From AP-16 sp963755055 (GTDB lineage Bacteria; Pseudomonadota; Alphaproteobacteria; Rhizobiales; Xanthobacteraceae), in contig CAVWIS010000034.1 of the NCBI GenBank assembly GCA_963755055.1, positions 372,001 to 436,000 on the forward strand: a DNA stretch of 64,000 nt. Reading direction: 5' to 3'. Shown one piece after another: positions 52,770 to 61,923 of the stretch. Position 1 is the stretch's first letter. Each line of letters begins with the position of its first letter. Made by a program: the position numbers and the translations under genes. The notes below the pieces were generated by a model that saw nothing but the letters and a program-made list of their open reading frames with translations, did not search any database and had not been told where the DNA came from.

Positions 52770-54041
52770 TCAGGCCGTTGCGGCAGCCCGGCGCCCGCCG
52801 CGAAACCGGATGCTCAGCGGCATGTGTCGGATGCCGAGCAGCCGGTTGTTCGGCATCCATTCGACCGGGCCCTCGGACGTGAACGTCTCGATCCGCGCCA
52901 GAAGCTCGGCAAATGCCAGCCGCATCTCCATGCGCGCAAGGCTCGCCCCGAGGCAGACATGGGCGCCGAAGCCGAAGGTCACGTGGCGGTTGGGAGAGCG
53001 CGCAATGTCGAAGCCGAAGGGATCATCGAACACCGCGGCATCACGGTTGGCCGACATATCCCAATAGGTGACCTTGTCGCCGGCCTTGATGCGATGGCCC
53101 TTGAAAGTCAGGTCGCATGTTGCCGTGCGGCGCTTGTAGATCGAGGGGGTGGTCCAGCGCAGGATCTCGTCAAGGGCGATGCGCATCTCGGCGATGTCGG
53201 CCGAGCGCAGCTCATCGAGCTGCTCCGGGTTTTCCATCAGCGCCCGCAGACCGCCGCCGATGGCGCTGCGCGTCGTCTCGGCGCCGGCGGCAAACAGCAG
53301 CATGAAGAAGTTGAGCAGCTCGTCATCCGTGAGCGGTCCGCCGGCGCTGCCGTCCTCATCCGGCTCGAGCCGCGCATTGATGATCGTCGTCAGGATGTCG
53401 TCGGCGCCCTCCCGGCGCTTCCGGGCGATCAGGCGGGCGCCGTAGTCGCGCAGTCGCCAGGCGTAGTCCCTGGCGATGATCTCGGCGGTCGGCGCGGCGA
53501 TGCCGGCATCGACCCATCCGGCGAGCAGCTTGCGGTCCTCCTGGGGAACGCCGAGCAGCAGGCAGATCGCCTGCAGCGGCAGATCGCGGGAGAAGCAGGC
53601 GACGAAATCGAACGGCTCGTTCTCCGGCAGCGCCTCGATCAGGGCCACGGCGCGGCGCCGCAACTCCGCCTCCAGCGCATGGATGGCGCGGTTGGTGAAG
53701 CCCTTGTTGACGAGGCTGCGCAGCCGCTTGTGGCGCGGATCGTCGCTCCAATTGAGGAATTTTCCCGCCTGGTGCTCGTCATTGAGCGCCGTGCCGCCGG
53801 CGTTGCGGCCGCCACCCTTGTCGGAGGAGAACGTGGCCGGATCCAGGATGACCGCCATGGCATCCTCGTGCCGGCTCATCACCCAGAATCCCTCCCCGCC
53901 GGGGGTCGCGGCCGTCGGCTCATGCCAGTAGATGGGCGCATGCTCGCGCGCCCAGGTGAAGTGATCGTGCGGGAAGCCCTGGGCAAACGTGGCATTGTCC
54001 GACAGATCGATGTCCGCCGCTTGATACAGGCGAGCGCCCAT
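52770..54041 (-). CDS. Cytochrome P450
   Basis: A 423-residue soluble bacterial P450 from the ATG at 54041. The I-helix oxygen motif is AAGAETTRSA, the K-helix ExxR is in ALDEILRW, and the haem-thiolate loop is FGFGAHVCLGASLAR near residue 365. WSDDPRHKRLRSLVNKGFT is the conserved C-helix region. No ferredoxin or reductase gene lies beside it, so its redox partner is elsewhere. It is divergent from an MFS transporter. Confidence 0.93.
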   Translation of the reverse strand: MGARLYQAADIDLSDNATFAQGFPHDHFTWAREHAPIYWHEPTAATPGGEGFWVMSRHEDAMAVILDPATFSSDKGGGRNAGGTALNDEHQAGKFLNWSDDPRHKRLRSLVNKGFTNRAIHALEAELRRRAVALIEALPENEPFDFVACFSRDLPLQAICLLLGVPQEDRKLLAGWVDAGIAAPTAEIIARDYAWRLRDYGARLIARKRREGADDILTTIINARLEPDEDGSAGGPLTDDELLNFFMLLFAAGAETTRSAIGGGLRALMENPEQLDELRSADIAEMRIALDEILRWTTPSIYKRRTATCDLTFKGHRIKAGDKVTYWDMSANRDAAVFDDPFGFDIARSPNRHVTFGFGAHVCLGASLARMEMRLAFAELLARIETFTSEGPVEWMPNNRLLGIRHMPLSIRFRGGRRAAATA

Positions 54042-54334
54042 GCGCGTCTCCAGGGATGCCTTGTACCCGACTGTCCGGTGCGCCGGAGCATATCCCGATC
54101 GGATACGATCGCGATATTGAATCTTGCTTCCCGCCGACTGCCACGATGCCGGCCCTCGGGCTCGTGCCGGGTAATTCCGGGCGAGCCAGTCGATTTGTCG
54201 CCGCGCTGCACGTGGGATTGCCGGGCGCCCGGCCGGCCGGGTACCCTTGTGGCGATGGAGAGGCGGGCGACGTGACGGCATGGTCTCGCCGTGGCGCCGA
54301 GATGCGATCCGCGCGGGGACCGGCCGGAGCCAGC

Positions 54335-55561
54335 ATGACGATTGCCGCATCGAGCAAGCCCGATGCGCCCGAGGACGACGCCGTCGCCAGGCTCCGCGAA
54401 CGGCGCACGCTCGGCGTTGCCTGCGGCGCGCATGTGCTGCACGACGGCTATACGGATCTCATCTGGGTGGCCCTGCCGATCTGGCAGGCGGAGTTCGGCC
54501 TGACCTATGCGGCCGTCGGCCTGCTGCGCATGATCTACAGCGGCACCATGGCGAGTCTGCAGATCCCGGCCTCCGTGATCGCCGAGCGCGTCGGCGCCGG
54601 CGTCATCCTGGCATTGGGCACGGGCCTGAGCGGCCTGTGCTATTGCCTCGCCGGAGCAGGGGATAGCTTCTGGTGGCTGGTGGCGGCGCTGTTTCTCGGC
54701 GGGCTCGGCGCGGCGACGCAACACCCGATCGCCTCGTCGCTGGTCGCCCGCGTCTTTACCGGGGCGCGCGCGCTCACCATGTTCGGTACCTACAATTTCT
54801 TCGGCGATGTCGGAAAAGTTCTGCTTCCCGCATCGGCCACGGTTCTGATCGTGTTCATGCCGTGGCGGCCGGCCTACGCCCTGCTCGGGCTGTTGGGCAT
54901 CGCCGCAGCCCTCGGCATATTCCTGCTGACGCCGCGCTTCTCCCGGACGCCGGCTGCCGGGCAGCGGGCTGCGACCGGAGGCGCCGGCGCGGCGGCGGAC
55001 GGGGAGCGCCCGCGTTCCGGGTTCGGCATTCTTGTCGCCTTCGGCGTTGCCGACAGCGTCGTGCGCGGCGCGTTCTTCGTGCTGTTGCCGTTTCTCCTGA
55101 TCGGCAAGGGCGCAACGGTCGTCACCGCCGGGTTGGCGCTGACGCTGCTGTTTGCCGGCGGCGCCGCGGGCAAGCTCGCCTGCGGATGGATCGCCCGATC
55201 GGTCGGCCTGGTTGCCACCATCGTCGCCGCCCAGGCGCTTACGGCGGCCGGAATGCTCGCCGTCCTGCTGCTGCCGCTTACCCTCGCGCTGGTGCTGCTG
55301 CCGTTGCTCGGAATTGCGCTCAACGGGGTCACCACGGTGATCTATGGCTCGGTGCCGAGCTACGTGGCGCCGCAGCGGCGAGCCCGCGCGCTCAGCGCGT
55401 TCTATACGGTGACGATCGGCTCCGCCGCCCTTGCGCCGCCGCTCAGCGGTCTCGTCGGCGATTTGATCGGCATCACCGGCGCCATCGTCGTCGTATCGCT
55501 GCTGACGCTGGCGACGATCCCGCTCGCCTTTGCGCTCGGGATGAAGCGCGAGCCGCTCTGA
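54335..55561 (+). CDS. MFS transporter, fosmidomycin-resistance (Fsr)-like
   Basis: A 408-residue major-facilitator protein from the ATG at 54335 (GGAG 7 nt upstream), with 12 predicted helices in two halves separated by a charged loop (about residues 205-230). The opening GVACGAHVLHDGYTDLIWVALPIWQAEFGLTYAAVGLLRMIYSG is typical of Fsr-like exporters, where the HxxxD(G) motif in helix 1 is conserved. It may export a toxic compound. The divergent P450 is 293 bp away and may share control. Confidence 0.87.
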   Translation: MTIAASSKPDAPEDDAVARLRERRTLGVACGAHVLHDGYTDLIWVALPIWQAEFGLTYAAVGLLRMIYSGTMASLQIPASVIAERVGAGVILALGTGLSGLCYCLAGAGDSFWWLVAALFLGGLGAATQHPIASSLVARVFTGARALTMFGTYNFFGDVGKVLLPASATVLIVFMPWRPAYALLGLLGIAAALGIFLLTPRFSRTPAAGQRAATGGAGAAADGERPRSGFGILVAFGVADSVVRGAFFVLLPFLLIGKGATVVTAGLALTLLFAGGAAGKLACGWIARSVGLVATIVAAQALTAAGMLAVLLLPLTLALVLLPLLGIALNGVTTVIYGSVPSYVAPQRRARALSAFYTVTIGSAALAPPLSGLVGDLIGITGAIVVVSLLTLATIPLAFALGMKREPL

Positions 55562-55606
55562 ACGGAAGCCGGTCCGGCCACGGCCGTCGGCCGCATGGCG
55601 GCCCGA

Positions 55607-56092
55607 TCAGTTCAGCTTCGCCTTGACGTCGCGGATGCCCTGGTCGAGCAGGTCGTCGGCGACCTTGCCCTTGGCGGACGCGGTGAGGATCCGCTCCGCT
55701 GCCGTCACGGCGGCTTCCGCCGCGGCGGCGCGGACGTCGGCAACGGCCTGGGCCTCGGCCTGGGCGATCTTGCTCTCGGCCATCGCGGTGCGCCGGGCGA
55801 CGAACTCTTCCATCTTCGTCTTGGCCTCGGCGGCGACCCGCTCGGCCTCCTCCCTGGCGTTGGCGACGATCACCTCGGCCTCGCGGTCGGCCTCGCCGCG
55901 CTTGCGCCGGTAGGCGGCGACCAATTGCTCGGCCTCCTCGCGCAGCGCGCGGGCGGCGTCGAGCTCGGCCTTGATGCGGGCGCCGCGCTGATCGAGCGCG
56001 GAGATCATCTGCTGGGGAACGTTGAAATAGAACAGCACCCCGACAAAGATGAAGAATCCGACCGCCACCCAGAATTCGGCTTCCATCAGCAT
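55607..56092 (-). CDS. atpF: ATP synthase F0 subunit b
   Basis: A 161-residue stator subunit with one N-terminal helix (EAEFWVAVGFFIFVGVLFYF) and a long charged coiled coil rich in alanine and glutamate. It is the last gene of the F0 operon. The ATG at 56086 (MEAEF) is an alternative start. Having both b and b' is usual in alphaproteobacteria. Confidence 0.93.
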   Translation of the reverse strand: MLMEAEFWVAVGFFIFVGVLFYFNVPQQMISALDQRGARIKAELDAARALREEAEQLVAAYRRKRGEADREAEVIVANAREEAERVAAEAKTKMEEFVARRTAMAESKIAQAEAQAVADVRAAAAEAAVTAAERILTASAKGKVADDLLDQGIRDVKAKLN

Positions 56093-56102
56093 CGTTTCAG
56101 AC

Positions 56103-56645
56103 CTATGGCTTGAGCGCGGTGTCCACCGCGGCTTCGACGGCCGGTCCGGCGGGCGCCGTGCCGATCAGTCGTTCCACGATCGCGGCGGCCGCCTCGACGG
56201 CGATGCCGCGGACGTTGGTCATGGCGGCGGCCTTGCTGGCGGCGATCGTCCGCTCCGCCTCGGCGAGCTTGGCATTGAGCTCGGCCTCGAGCTGCTTGCG
56301 CCGCTCCTCGGCCTCGGCATTGAGCCGCGAGCGGGTCTCCCCCGCCATGGTCTGGGCACGGCCGCGGGCGTCGGCGAGCGCCTTCTCGTAGGTTGCCAGC
56401 ACCTCGTCGGACTCGCCCTTGAGGCGGGTCGCCTCAGCCATGTCGCCGGCCACCTTGCCCTCGCGCGCCGCGAAGATGCCGCCGATCCGCGGCACCACGA
56501 CCTTCGCGGTCAGCACGTAGAGCAGGACGAAGGCGACCGTCAGCCAGACGAGCTGCGAGGCGAAGGTGTCCTTCTGGAACGGCGGGAACGGGCCCTTGTG
56601 GTGCTCCGAAGACTGCTCGGTATGCGCCTTGGTGGTCTCAGCCAT
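56103..56645 (-). CDS. atpF': ATP synthase F0 subunit b'
   Basis: A 180-residue b' stator subunit starting MAETTKAHTEQSSEHH, with a short soluble N-terminus. One membrane helix follows (LVWLTVAFVLLYVLTAKVVVPRI), then a long coiled coil. It forms a heterodimer with b. It lies 10 nt before atpF and 52 nt after atpE. The terminal TALKP and the FAAREGKVAGDMAEA segment are typical. Confidence 0.92.
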   Translation of the reverse strand: MAETTKAHTEQSSEHHKGPFPPFQKDTFASQLVWLTVAFVLLYVLTAKVVVPRIGGIFAAREGKVAGDMAEATRLKGESDEVLATYEKALADARGRAQTMAGETRSRLNAEAEERRKQLEAELNAKLAEAERTIAASKAAAMTNVRGIAVEAAAAIVERLIGTAPAGPAVEAAVDTALKP

Positions 56646-56697
56646 CACTCGCTCCGATGGTGGCGCGGTCCGTGTCGCGGCCCTGGCCGATGTCCGG

Positions 56698-56937
56698 TCA
56701 CACCACGAACAGCAGCATGAGGGCGATGAGCAGCGAGAAGATGCCGAGCGCCTCGGTCACCGCGAAGCCGAAGATCAGGTTGCCGAACTGGCCCTGCGCG
56801 GCCGACGGATTGCGCAGCGCCGCCGCCAGGTACTGGCCGAAAATGGTGCCGACGCCGATGCCGGCGCCGCCCATGCCGATGCAGGCGATTCCGGCGCCGA
56901 TATATTTCGCCATGGTGGTTGCGGCGATCGTTTCCAT
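56698..56937 (-). CDS. atpE: ATP synthase F0 subunit c
   Basis: A 79-residue proteolipid of two helices that form the rotor ring. The proton-carrying carboxylate is the glutamate in FGFAVTEALGIFSLLIALM, and the glycine-rich helix 1 reads GAGIACIGMGGAGIGVGTIFG. The loop RNPSAAQGQ is conserved. The start METIAATTMAKY is 3-8 residues longer than some homologues; the GGAG ribosome site fits the ATG at 56937. Confidence 0.95.
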   Translation of the reverse strand: METIAATTMAKYIGAGIACIGMGGAGIGVGTIFGQYLAAALRNPSAAQGQFGNLIFGFAVTEALGIFSLLIALMLLFVV

Positions 56938-56983
56938 CGAAAAGCTCCTTTGTGGGTGTGTTGCGGAAAGCCGGCCGTCTCGT

Positions 56984-57730
56984 TCAGTGGCCCGGATGAA
57001 GCGCGTCGTTGAGGTAGATGCAGGTGAGAATGGCGAACACGTAGGCCTGCAGGAAGGCGACCAGCAGCTCGAGCGCCGTCAGCGCCACGATCATCAGCAC
57101 CGGCAGCGCCGCGCCGAGCCAGCCGACGAGGCCGGCGCTCGCCAGCATGATGACGAAGCCGCCGAACACCTTCAGCGTGATGTGCCCGGCCAGCATGTTG
57201 GCGAACAGTCGAACGCTGTGCGAGATCGGCCGCATGATGAAGGAGAACACCTCGATCACCACGACCAGCGGCAGGATGTACATCGGCACGCCGCTGGGCA
57301 CGAAGATCTTGAGGAAGTGCAGGCCGTGGCGCCAGAACCCGACGACCAGGACGGTGAGGAAGACCAGCGCCGCCAGCGCCGCCGTGACGATGATGTGGCT
57401 GGTCACCGTGAAGGCGCCCGGGATCAGGCCCATCACGTTGGCGACCAGGATGAACATGAACAGCGAGAACACCAGCGGGAAGTACATCATGCCTTCCGCT
57501 CCGGCAGTGCTCCTGATCGTATTGGCGACGAATTCGTAGGAGATCTCCGCCAGCGACTGCAGGCGCCCCGGCACGAGGGCACGGCCGGCCGTCGGCAGGA
57601 GCATCAGGGCGGCGATGATCGCCACCGCGATCAGCATGAACAGCGCCGAATTGGTGAAGACGATCTCGTAGGGACCGATCTTGCCGAGCCGGAACAGCGG
57701 GGTGAGCTGGAATTGATGGATCGGATCCAT
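56984..57730 (-). CDS. atpB: ATP synthase F0 subunit a
   Basis: A 248-residue membrane subunit forming the proton half-channels. The essential arginine lies in HSVRLFANMLAGHITLKVFGG. The C-terminal AFLQAYVFAILTCIYLNDALHP is characteristic. It follows atpI with a 62-nt gap. Confidence 0.95.
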   Translation of the reverse strand: MDPIHQFQLTPLFRLGKIGPYEIVFTNSALFMLIAVAIIAALMLLPTAGRALVPGRLQSLAEISYEFVANTIRSTAGAEGMMYFPLVFSLFMFILVANVMGLIPGAFTVTSHIIVTAALAALVFLTVLVVGFWRHGLHFLKIFVPSGVPMYILPLVVVIEVFSFIMRPISHSVRLFANMLAGHITLKVFGGFVIMLASAGLVGWLGAALPVLMIVALTALELLVAFLQAYVFAILTCIYLNDALHPGH

Positions 57731-57792
57731 GACCGAAGCGGTCCTTCGTCGTCTCGTTGTCCATCAGGGCCTTGCGCCCACGGAACGTTCAA

Positions 57793-58170
57793 TCAGTCCC
57801 GGCTGCCCGGCGGGCCGCCCGAAGCGCCTCCCGGCGAAACGCCGGCGACGCGGATGACGTTGACCACGCCGGCGGCGAAGCCGAGCAGGAGCAACACGAT
57901 GAAACCCCACGGCGAGGTCCCGACCCAGCGATCGATCACCCAGCCGAGCCCCGCTCCGGCCAGCACGGCGGCAACGAGCTCGCTGGAGAGCCGGAAGCCG
58001 CGGGCCAGCCCCGACAAATCGGTGGTCGATCGAGAAGCGGGGCCTGACGTCGGCGGCGGCACGGGGGCATTGTCGAGCCGTTCGCCGAGGCGTTTCAGCC
58101 TCGCAGACAGAGCGGCTTCGTCAGCCTGCCGGGACCCCCGATCCTGCCCGTCATGTCCACCCTCGGCCAT
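57793..58170 (-). CDS. atpI: ATP synthase accessory protein AtpI
   Basis: A 125-residue protein with two membrane helices (LSSELVAAVLAGAGLGWVIDRWVG and PWGFIVLLLLGFAAGVVNVIR) and a charged N-terminus. AtpI heads the F0 operon and helps assemble the c-ring. The GAGLGWVIDRW pattern is diagnostic. The operon promoter should lie in the 287 bp between 58170 and the divergent isomerase gene. Confidence 0.88.
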   Translation of the reverse strand: MAEGGHDGQDRGSRQADEAALSARLKRLGERLDNAPVPPPTSGPASRSTTDLSGLARGFRLSSELVAAVLAGAGLGWVIDRWVGTSPWGFIVLLLLGFAAGVVNVIRVAGVSPGGASGGPPGSRD

Positions 58171-58457
58171 GCCCGTTTGGTTGGCATGGCGACGGCGGTG
58201 AATTCAAGGAAAATCAAGGCCTTCCCGACACACCCCCAAAGCCGGCGGGACCATACTGAGCGGGTCGGAATGTGTCAAGAATCCGGGGTCCTCTCGCAAG
58301 TCCATGAGGGGACGAGCGAATCGGCTCACCTGCCAGGATGTCGCAGGAGCTCGGGTGCGGCGCAAGAGCACCCGTACTGCGGTGCAGCGGCAATGCTCGT
58401 AGTCCTGGGCCGACGGAAGATGATAGTCTCGGGGTCCCGCCCATCGCGAGTGCCCCC

Positions 58458-59081
58458 ATGCCCCGTCGTCTCGACTACTACTTCTCCATGGTATCGCCGT
58501 GGGCCTATATCGGCCACGCGACCTTCGTGGACATCGTCAAGCGCCATCAGGTTGCCGTGACCTACAAGCCGGTCGCCCTCGGCAACCTGTTCGCCGAGAC
58601 CGGCGGCCTGCCGCTCGCCAAGCGCCATCCGGTGCGCCAGCGCTACCGGCTGTTCGAGCTGCAGCGGTGGCGCGAGAAGCGCCGGCTCAAGTTCGTGCTG
58701 CGACCGAAATTCTGGCCGTTCGACGTCGGCCTGGCCGATCGTTTCGTCATCGCGGCCGTCGAGTTGGACCGGGATCCGGAGCCGTTCATGCGCAGGGCAT
58801 TTGCCGCCATCTGGGAGGAGGGGCAGAACCTGGCCGATGAGGCGACGCTGGGCGCGCTCGCCGAAAGCGTCGGCCTGCCGGCGGCCGAGCTGGTGGCCGC
58901 CGCCCGGCGGGACGCCAGCCAGGCAATCTACGAGCAGAATTTTCACGACGCGGTCGGCGCCGACGTATTCGGCTCGCCCTGCTACGTGCTCGAAGGCGAG
59001 GTGTTCTGGGGCCAGGACCGCCTCGACCTGCTCAACGACGCGCTGGCCTCGGGCCGCCCGCCCTACAGCTCGGACGTCTGA
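58458..59081 (+). CDS. DsbA-fold 2-hydroxychromene-2-carboxylate isomerase family protein
   Basis: A 207-residue thioredoxin/DsbA-fold protein of the glutathione-dependent kappa-GST-like type. The opening RRLDYYFSMVSPWAYIGHATF carries the SPWAY active-site region in place of CxxC. YKPVALGNLFAETGGLPLAKRHPVRQRYR and VFGSPCYVLEGEVFWGQDRLD are typical. Family members isomerise naphthalene-degradation intermediates, but the natural substrate here is unknown. Confidence 0.87.
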   Translation: MPRRLDYYFSMVSPWAYIGHATFVDIVKRHQVAVTYKPVALGNLFAETGGLPLAKRHPVRQRYRLFELQRWREKRRLKFVLRPKFWPFDVGLADRFVIAAVELDRDPEPFMRRAFAAIWEEGQNLADEATLGALAESVGLPAAELVAAARRDASQAIYEQNFHDAVGADVFGSPCYVLEGEVFWGQDRLDLLNDALASGRPPYSSDV

Positions 59082-59204
59082 CCGCGCCACGGCGCCGCCG
59101 CAAAACCCGTGTGGGATGCGGCTCCCTGTTGATTCCGAGGCTCGCTCGAGAGCGCGCCGCAAAGGGATATGAGCGTCGGAATCGGGACATTCGAGGAGGT
59201 CGCC

Positions 59205-59669
59205 ATGCGCACGATTGCGGTTGCCGCCATTGCCTGTCTCGTCGTTGCGACCGGCGCGTTGCGCGCCGAAACGCCGGACCTCGACCGTGACAAGGGCCGC
59301 TACACCTTCAAGGACGTGGCCGACGGGGTGCTGCGGCTCGATACCCGCAGCGGCCAGGTCTCGCTGTGCACCAAACGCGATGCCGGCTGGGCCTGCCAGG
59401 CGCTGCCCGACGACCGCACCGCGCTCGAGGACGAGATCGCGCGGGTCGGGAAGGAGAACCAGGCGCTGAGGAAGGATTTTGCCGCCCGCGGCCTGCCGTT
59501 GCCCGACGGGATCCGCCGCGAGCCGCGCGTCGGTGCCCGCGGCGACCAGGACTCCACCGTGCCGAGCGATGCCGACCTCGACCGCGTGATGACCTTCATG
59601 GAAAAGGCCTGGCGCCGCCTGCTCGACATGGTGCAGCGGATGCAGAAGGAAGAGAGCAGGAAGATGTAG
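59205..59669 (+). CDS. Secreted protein of unknown function with coiled-coil segment
   Basis: The ATG at 59205 lies 5 nt after GAGGAGGT and gives 154 residues with a signal peptide ending GALRAETP. The mature region has a repeated-beta start (GRYTFKDVADGVLRLDTRSGQVSLCTKRDAGWACQALPDDR) with two cysteines, a helix or coiled coil (ALEDEIARVGKENQALRKDF) and a charged C-terminal helix. Proteins of this layout are common and unassigned in Rhizobiales. It is 15 nt upstream of the yjbQ-like gene. Confidence 0.75.
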   Translation: MRTIAVAAIACLVVATGALRAETPDLDRDKGRYTFKDVADGVLRLDTRSGQVSLCTKRDAGWACQALPDDRTALEDEIARVGKENQALRKDFAARGLPLPDGIRREPRVGARGDQDSTVPSDADLDRVMTFMEKAWRRLLDMVQRMQKEESRKM

Positions 59670-59684
59670 CGGTCTCCCCGGTCC

Positions 59685-60125
59685 ATGCGCAGCGCCGCGG
59701 CGAACATCGTCGCCACCACGACGCTCGTCGTCGACACGACAGGGGAAGGTTTTTTCGAGATCACCGCGCGGGCCCGACGCTTCGTCGAGAACAGCCGCGC
59801 GGCGGACGGGGTGCTGCTGGTCTTCATCCGCCACACCTCGGCGTCGCTGACCATCCAGGAGAATGCCGATCCCGACGTGCAGACCGATCTCGGCACGGCG
59901 CTCCGGCGGCTGGCTCCGCGCGACGCCGGCTGGGTGCACGATGCCGAAGGTCCCGACGACATGCCCTCGCATGTCCGGACGATGCTGACCGGCGTGTCGC
60001 TCAGCGTGCCGGTGATCGGCGGCGCACTTGCGCTCGGCACCTGGCAGGGGATCTACGTGGTCGAGCACCGCGCCCGTCCGCACCAGCGCGAGGTGATTTT
60101 TCAGTTCATCGGATCGGCCAGGTAA
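59685..60125 (+). CDS. YjbQ/UPF0047 family protein
   Basis: A 146-residue single-domain protein of the UPF0047 family (secondary thiamine-phosphate synthase activity is reported for E. coli YjbQ). The family motif HTSASLTIQENADPDVQTDL and the C-terminal GTWQGIYVVEHRARPHQREV are clear. It probably binds a metal through the histidines. It is followed directly by a small membrane protein gene. Confidence 0.88.
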   Translation: MRSAAANIVATTTLVVDTTGEGFFEITARARRFVENSRAADGVLLVFIRHTSASLTIQENADPDVQTDLGTALRRLAPRDAGWVHDAEGPDDMPSHVRTMLTGVSLSVPVIGGALALGTWQGIYVVEHRARPHQREVIFQFIGSAR

Positions 60126-60190
60126 TGCCGGCGGAGAGGTCGGGCCGGGCTGCCCCGGAACCAGGCGCAGGGCCCGCGCGTTTCCTGCCC

Positions 60191-60373
60191 ATGGACACCC
60201 GCAGCAACGATCAGGTGCCGGGCTCTGCCGGGGCGCCGCCTGTGGTAAAATCAACCAATGAGGCCCGTGAGGGCGTCACCGGACACAACGTCCGTTACGT
60301 GCTGGGCTTCGGGGTCGCCGGCGTCGTCATCGCCTTCGCGGTGGTGTACGCGGTGACGATCGGGTGGCATTGA
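60191..60373 (+). CDS. Small single-helix membrane protein
   Basis: A 60-residue protein from the ATG at 60191 (a frame opening at 60125 would add 22 residues). It has a soluble N-terminus with the conserved EAREGVTGHNVRYVLGFG and one membrane helix (VAGVVIAFAVVYAVTIGW). It is similar in look to small proteins seen across Bradyrhizobiaceae. No function is known. It lies 65 nt after yjbQ on the same strand. Confidence 0.65.
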   Translation: MDTRSNDQVPGSAGAPPVVKSTNEAREGVTGHNVRYVLGFGVAGVVIAFAVVYAVTIGWH

Positions 60374-60449
60374 GCCCGGCAGGCGCGGCGCGGTGTTCGC
60401 GCGCAAATGCCGATCGTGCCTCGGGCCCTTGACCGTCGCAGCCAGGCTT

Positions 60450-60716
60450 TCAGCGCGGCTGCTTCCTGCCGAACCAGTACAACGTCACCAGGAAGACCAC
60501 CAGCGATCCCTGGACCGCCAGATAGAATCCGAGCGGCAGGCCGAGGATCGGGACGGTCACCTTGTTGAGCGTAGTGATGAAGATGTGGACCGCCAGGAAA
60601 TAGAAAATCCACAGTCCGAGCATCACCAGCATCAGGTTCTTGGTGCGGGTCCAATGCGCTAGTTCCTTGGCGTCAAGCTTCGTCGCCAGGTGCAGTCGTC
60701 GGATGGTCGTCTTCAT
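60450..60716 (-). CDS. DUF4212 protein (sodium/substrate symporter small subunit), orphan
   Basis: An 88-residue protein from the ATG at 60716. The DUF4212 pattern is present: HWTRTKNLMLVMLGLWIFYFLAVHIF and LGLPLGFYLAVQGSLVVFLVTLYWFGRK, two helices with the LPLGFYLA.QGS loop. The small subunit normally precedes a large SSS-family symporter gene. Here no such gene follows; the next genes on either side are unrelated. It may pair with a symporter elsewhere or be a leftover. Confidence 0.85.
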   Translation of the reverse strand: MKTTIRRLHLATKLDAKELAHWTRTKNLMLVMLGLWIFYFLAVHIFITTLNKVTVPILGLPLGFYLAVQGSLVVFLVTLYWFGRKQPR

Positions 60717-61170
60717 CGCTCGCTTCCCGTTCCGGCAAGGGTCCCGGCCATCTTGGCGGCGCCCTTGCATGTTAACGGCGGGACATCGAGGTGAGATGCC
60801 CGCCTACGGCCTGTGCACGCAGTCCCTCACGCGTTTGTTTCCTCTCTTCTTGCCGCCTTCGTGCGACTACTGACGTCGATCACTATTCGTCGGCGAAGAC
60901 TTCGCCCCGAAAGTGTCCGCCTCGTTGGTTAACAACGGGTTAGCGTCGCGGTCCGGCCTATTCCGTATGCCGGGTCTCCCCGGCCGATTGTTTGTCGGCG
61001 CGGGAGCGCCTCTCGTTCACGACGGAAGATATGATCGTCGCCCCGGCGCGCGCCTGAGACGCGGTCGCGGCCCTTGCGCGGCCTGCGGAACCGGCCGTAA
61101 ATACCCGGTGCGCCGCGATTTGCCGCGGTCGGCGGCGGATGTGCGCTGGCGCACACAACGGGGTGAGGGG
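60717..61170. other. Intergenic region upstream of the response regulator
   Basis: A 454-bp stretch between two divergent genes. It becomes A+T-richer around 60770-60950 (for example GTTAACAACGGGTTAGCG), where promoters may lie. I see no riboswitch, repeat, tRNA or conserved small protein. Long open frames crossing it have no recognisable content. Confidence 0.45.
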
Positions 61171-61848
61171 TTGAGCACGACGACGCAATACCGTCTGGTC
61201 ATCGCCGACGATCACCCGTTGTTTCGCGGCGCCCTGCGCGAGGCCGTCTCGGGGCTGTTCGCGGGCGCCGACATCGCCGAAGCCGGCTCGTTCGACGAGG
61301 CCGTCGGGCTGATCGAGCGCGTCCGCGACGTCGATCTCGTCCTGCTCGATCTTGCCATGCCGGGAGTGCGGGGCTTCTCCGGGTTGATGTACTTGCGGGC
61401 GCAGTTTCCCAGCGTACCGGTCGTCGTCGTCTCCGCCAACGACGATCCGGCGGTGATCCGCCGCTGCATGGATTTCGGAGCGTCCGGCTTCATTCCCAAG
61501 ACGCTGGCGGTGGACCAGATCCGCTCCGCCATCGCGCGTGTGCTCGAAGGCGGGGTATGGACCCCTCCCGACGTCGATCTCGATCGCGCCGCCGACGAGG
61601 AGATCGCCAAGCTGATGGCGCGGCTGGCGACGCTGACGCCGCAGCAGGTGCGCGTGCTGATGATGCTGTCCGAGGGCCTGCTCAACAAGCAGATCGCCTA
61701 TGCGCTCGGCGTCTCCGAGGCGACCGTCAAGGCCCATGTCTCGGCGATCCTGCAGAAGCTCGGGGTGGAGAGCCGCACCCAGGCGGTGATCGCGGCGTCG
61801 CGCATCGAGGTCGACCAGTGGCCGCAGACCACGCCGATCGGCCGCTAG
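61171..61848 (+). CDS. NarL/FixJ-type response regulator (LuxR family)
   Basis: A 225-residue regulator with a receiver domain (YRLVIADDHPLF with the acidic pair, VLLDLAMPGVRGF with the phosphorylated aspartate, VVVSANDD and the lysine in FIPKTL). Its C-terminal LuxR helix-turn-helix reads LTPQQVRVLMMLSEGLLNKQIAYALGVSEATVKAHVSAILQKLGV. No ATG fits; a TTG at 61171 (LSTTTQYRLVIADDHP) or a GTG at 61141 is likely. No histidine kinase gene is adjacent. The upstream part of the open frame has no homology. Confidence 0.88.
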   Translation: MSTTTQYRLVIADDHPLFRGALREAVSGLFAGADIAEAGSFDEAVGLIERVRDVDLVLLDLAMPGVRGFSGLMYLRAQFPSVPVVVVSANDDPAVIRRCMDFGASGFIPKTLAVDQIRSAIARVLEGGVWTPPDVDLDRAADEEIAKLMARLATLTPQQVRVLMMLSEGLLNKQIAYALGVSEATVKAHVSAILQKLGVESRTQAVIAASRIEVDQWPQTTPIGR

Positions 61849-61923
61849 AGGCAGATCCAGGACCTGCAGGAATCCGAGAGCCCAACGCCGCCCCCGCGGC
61901 CCGCCGCCCCAACGGACGTCATC

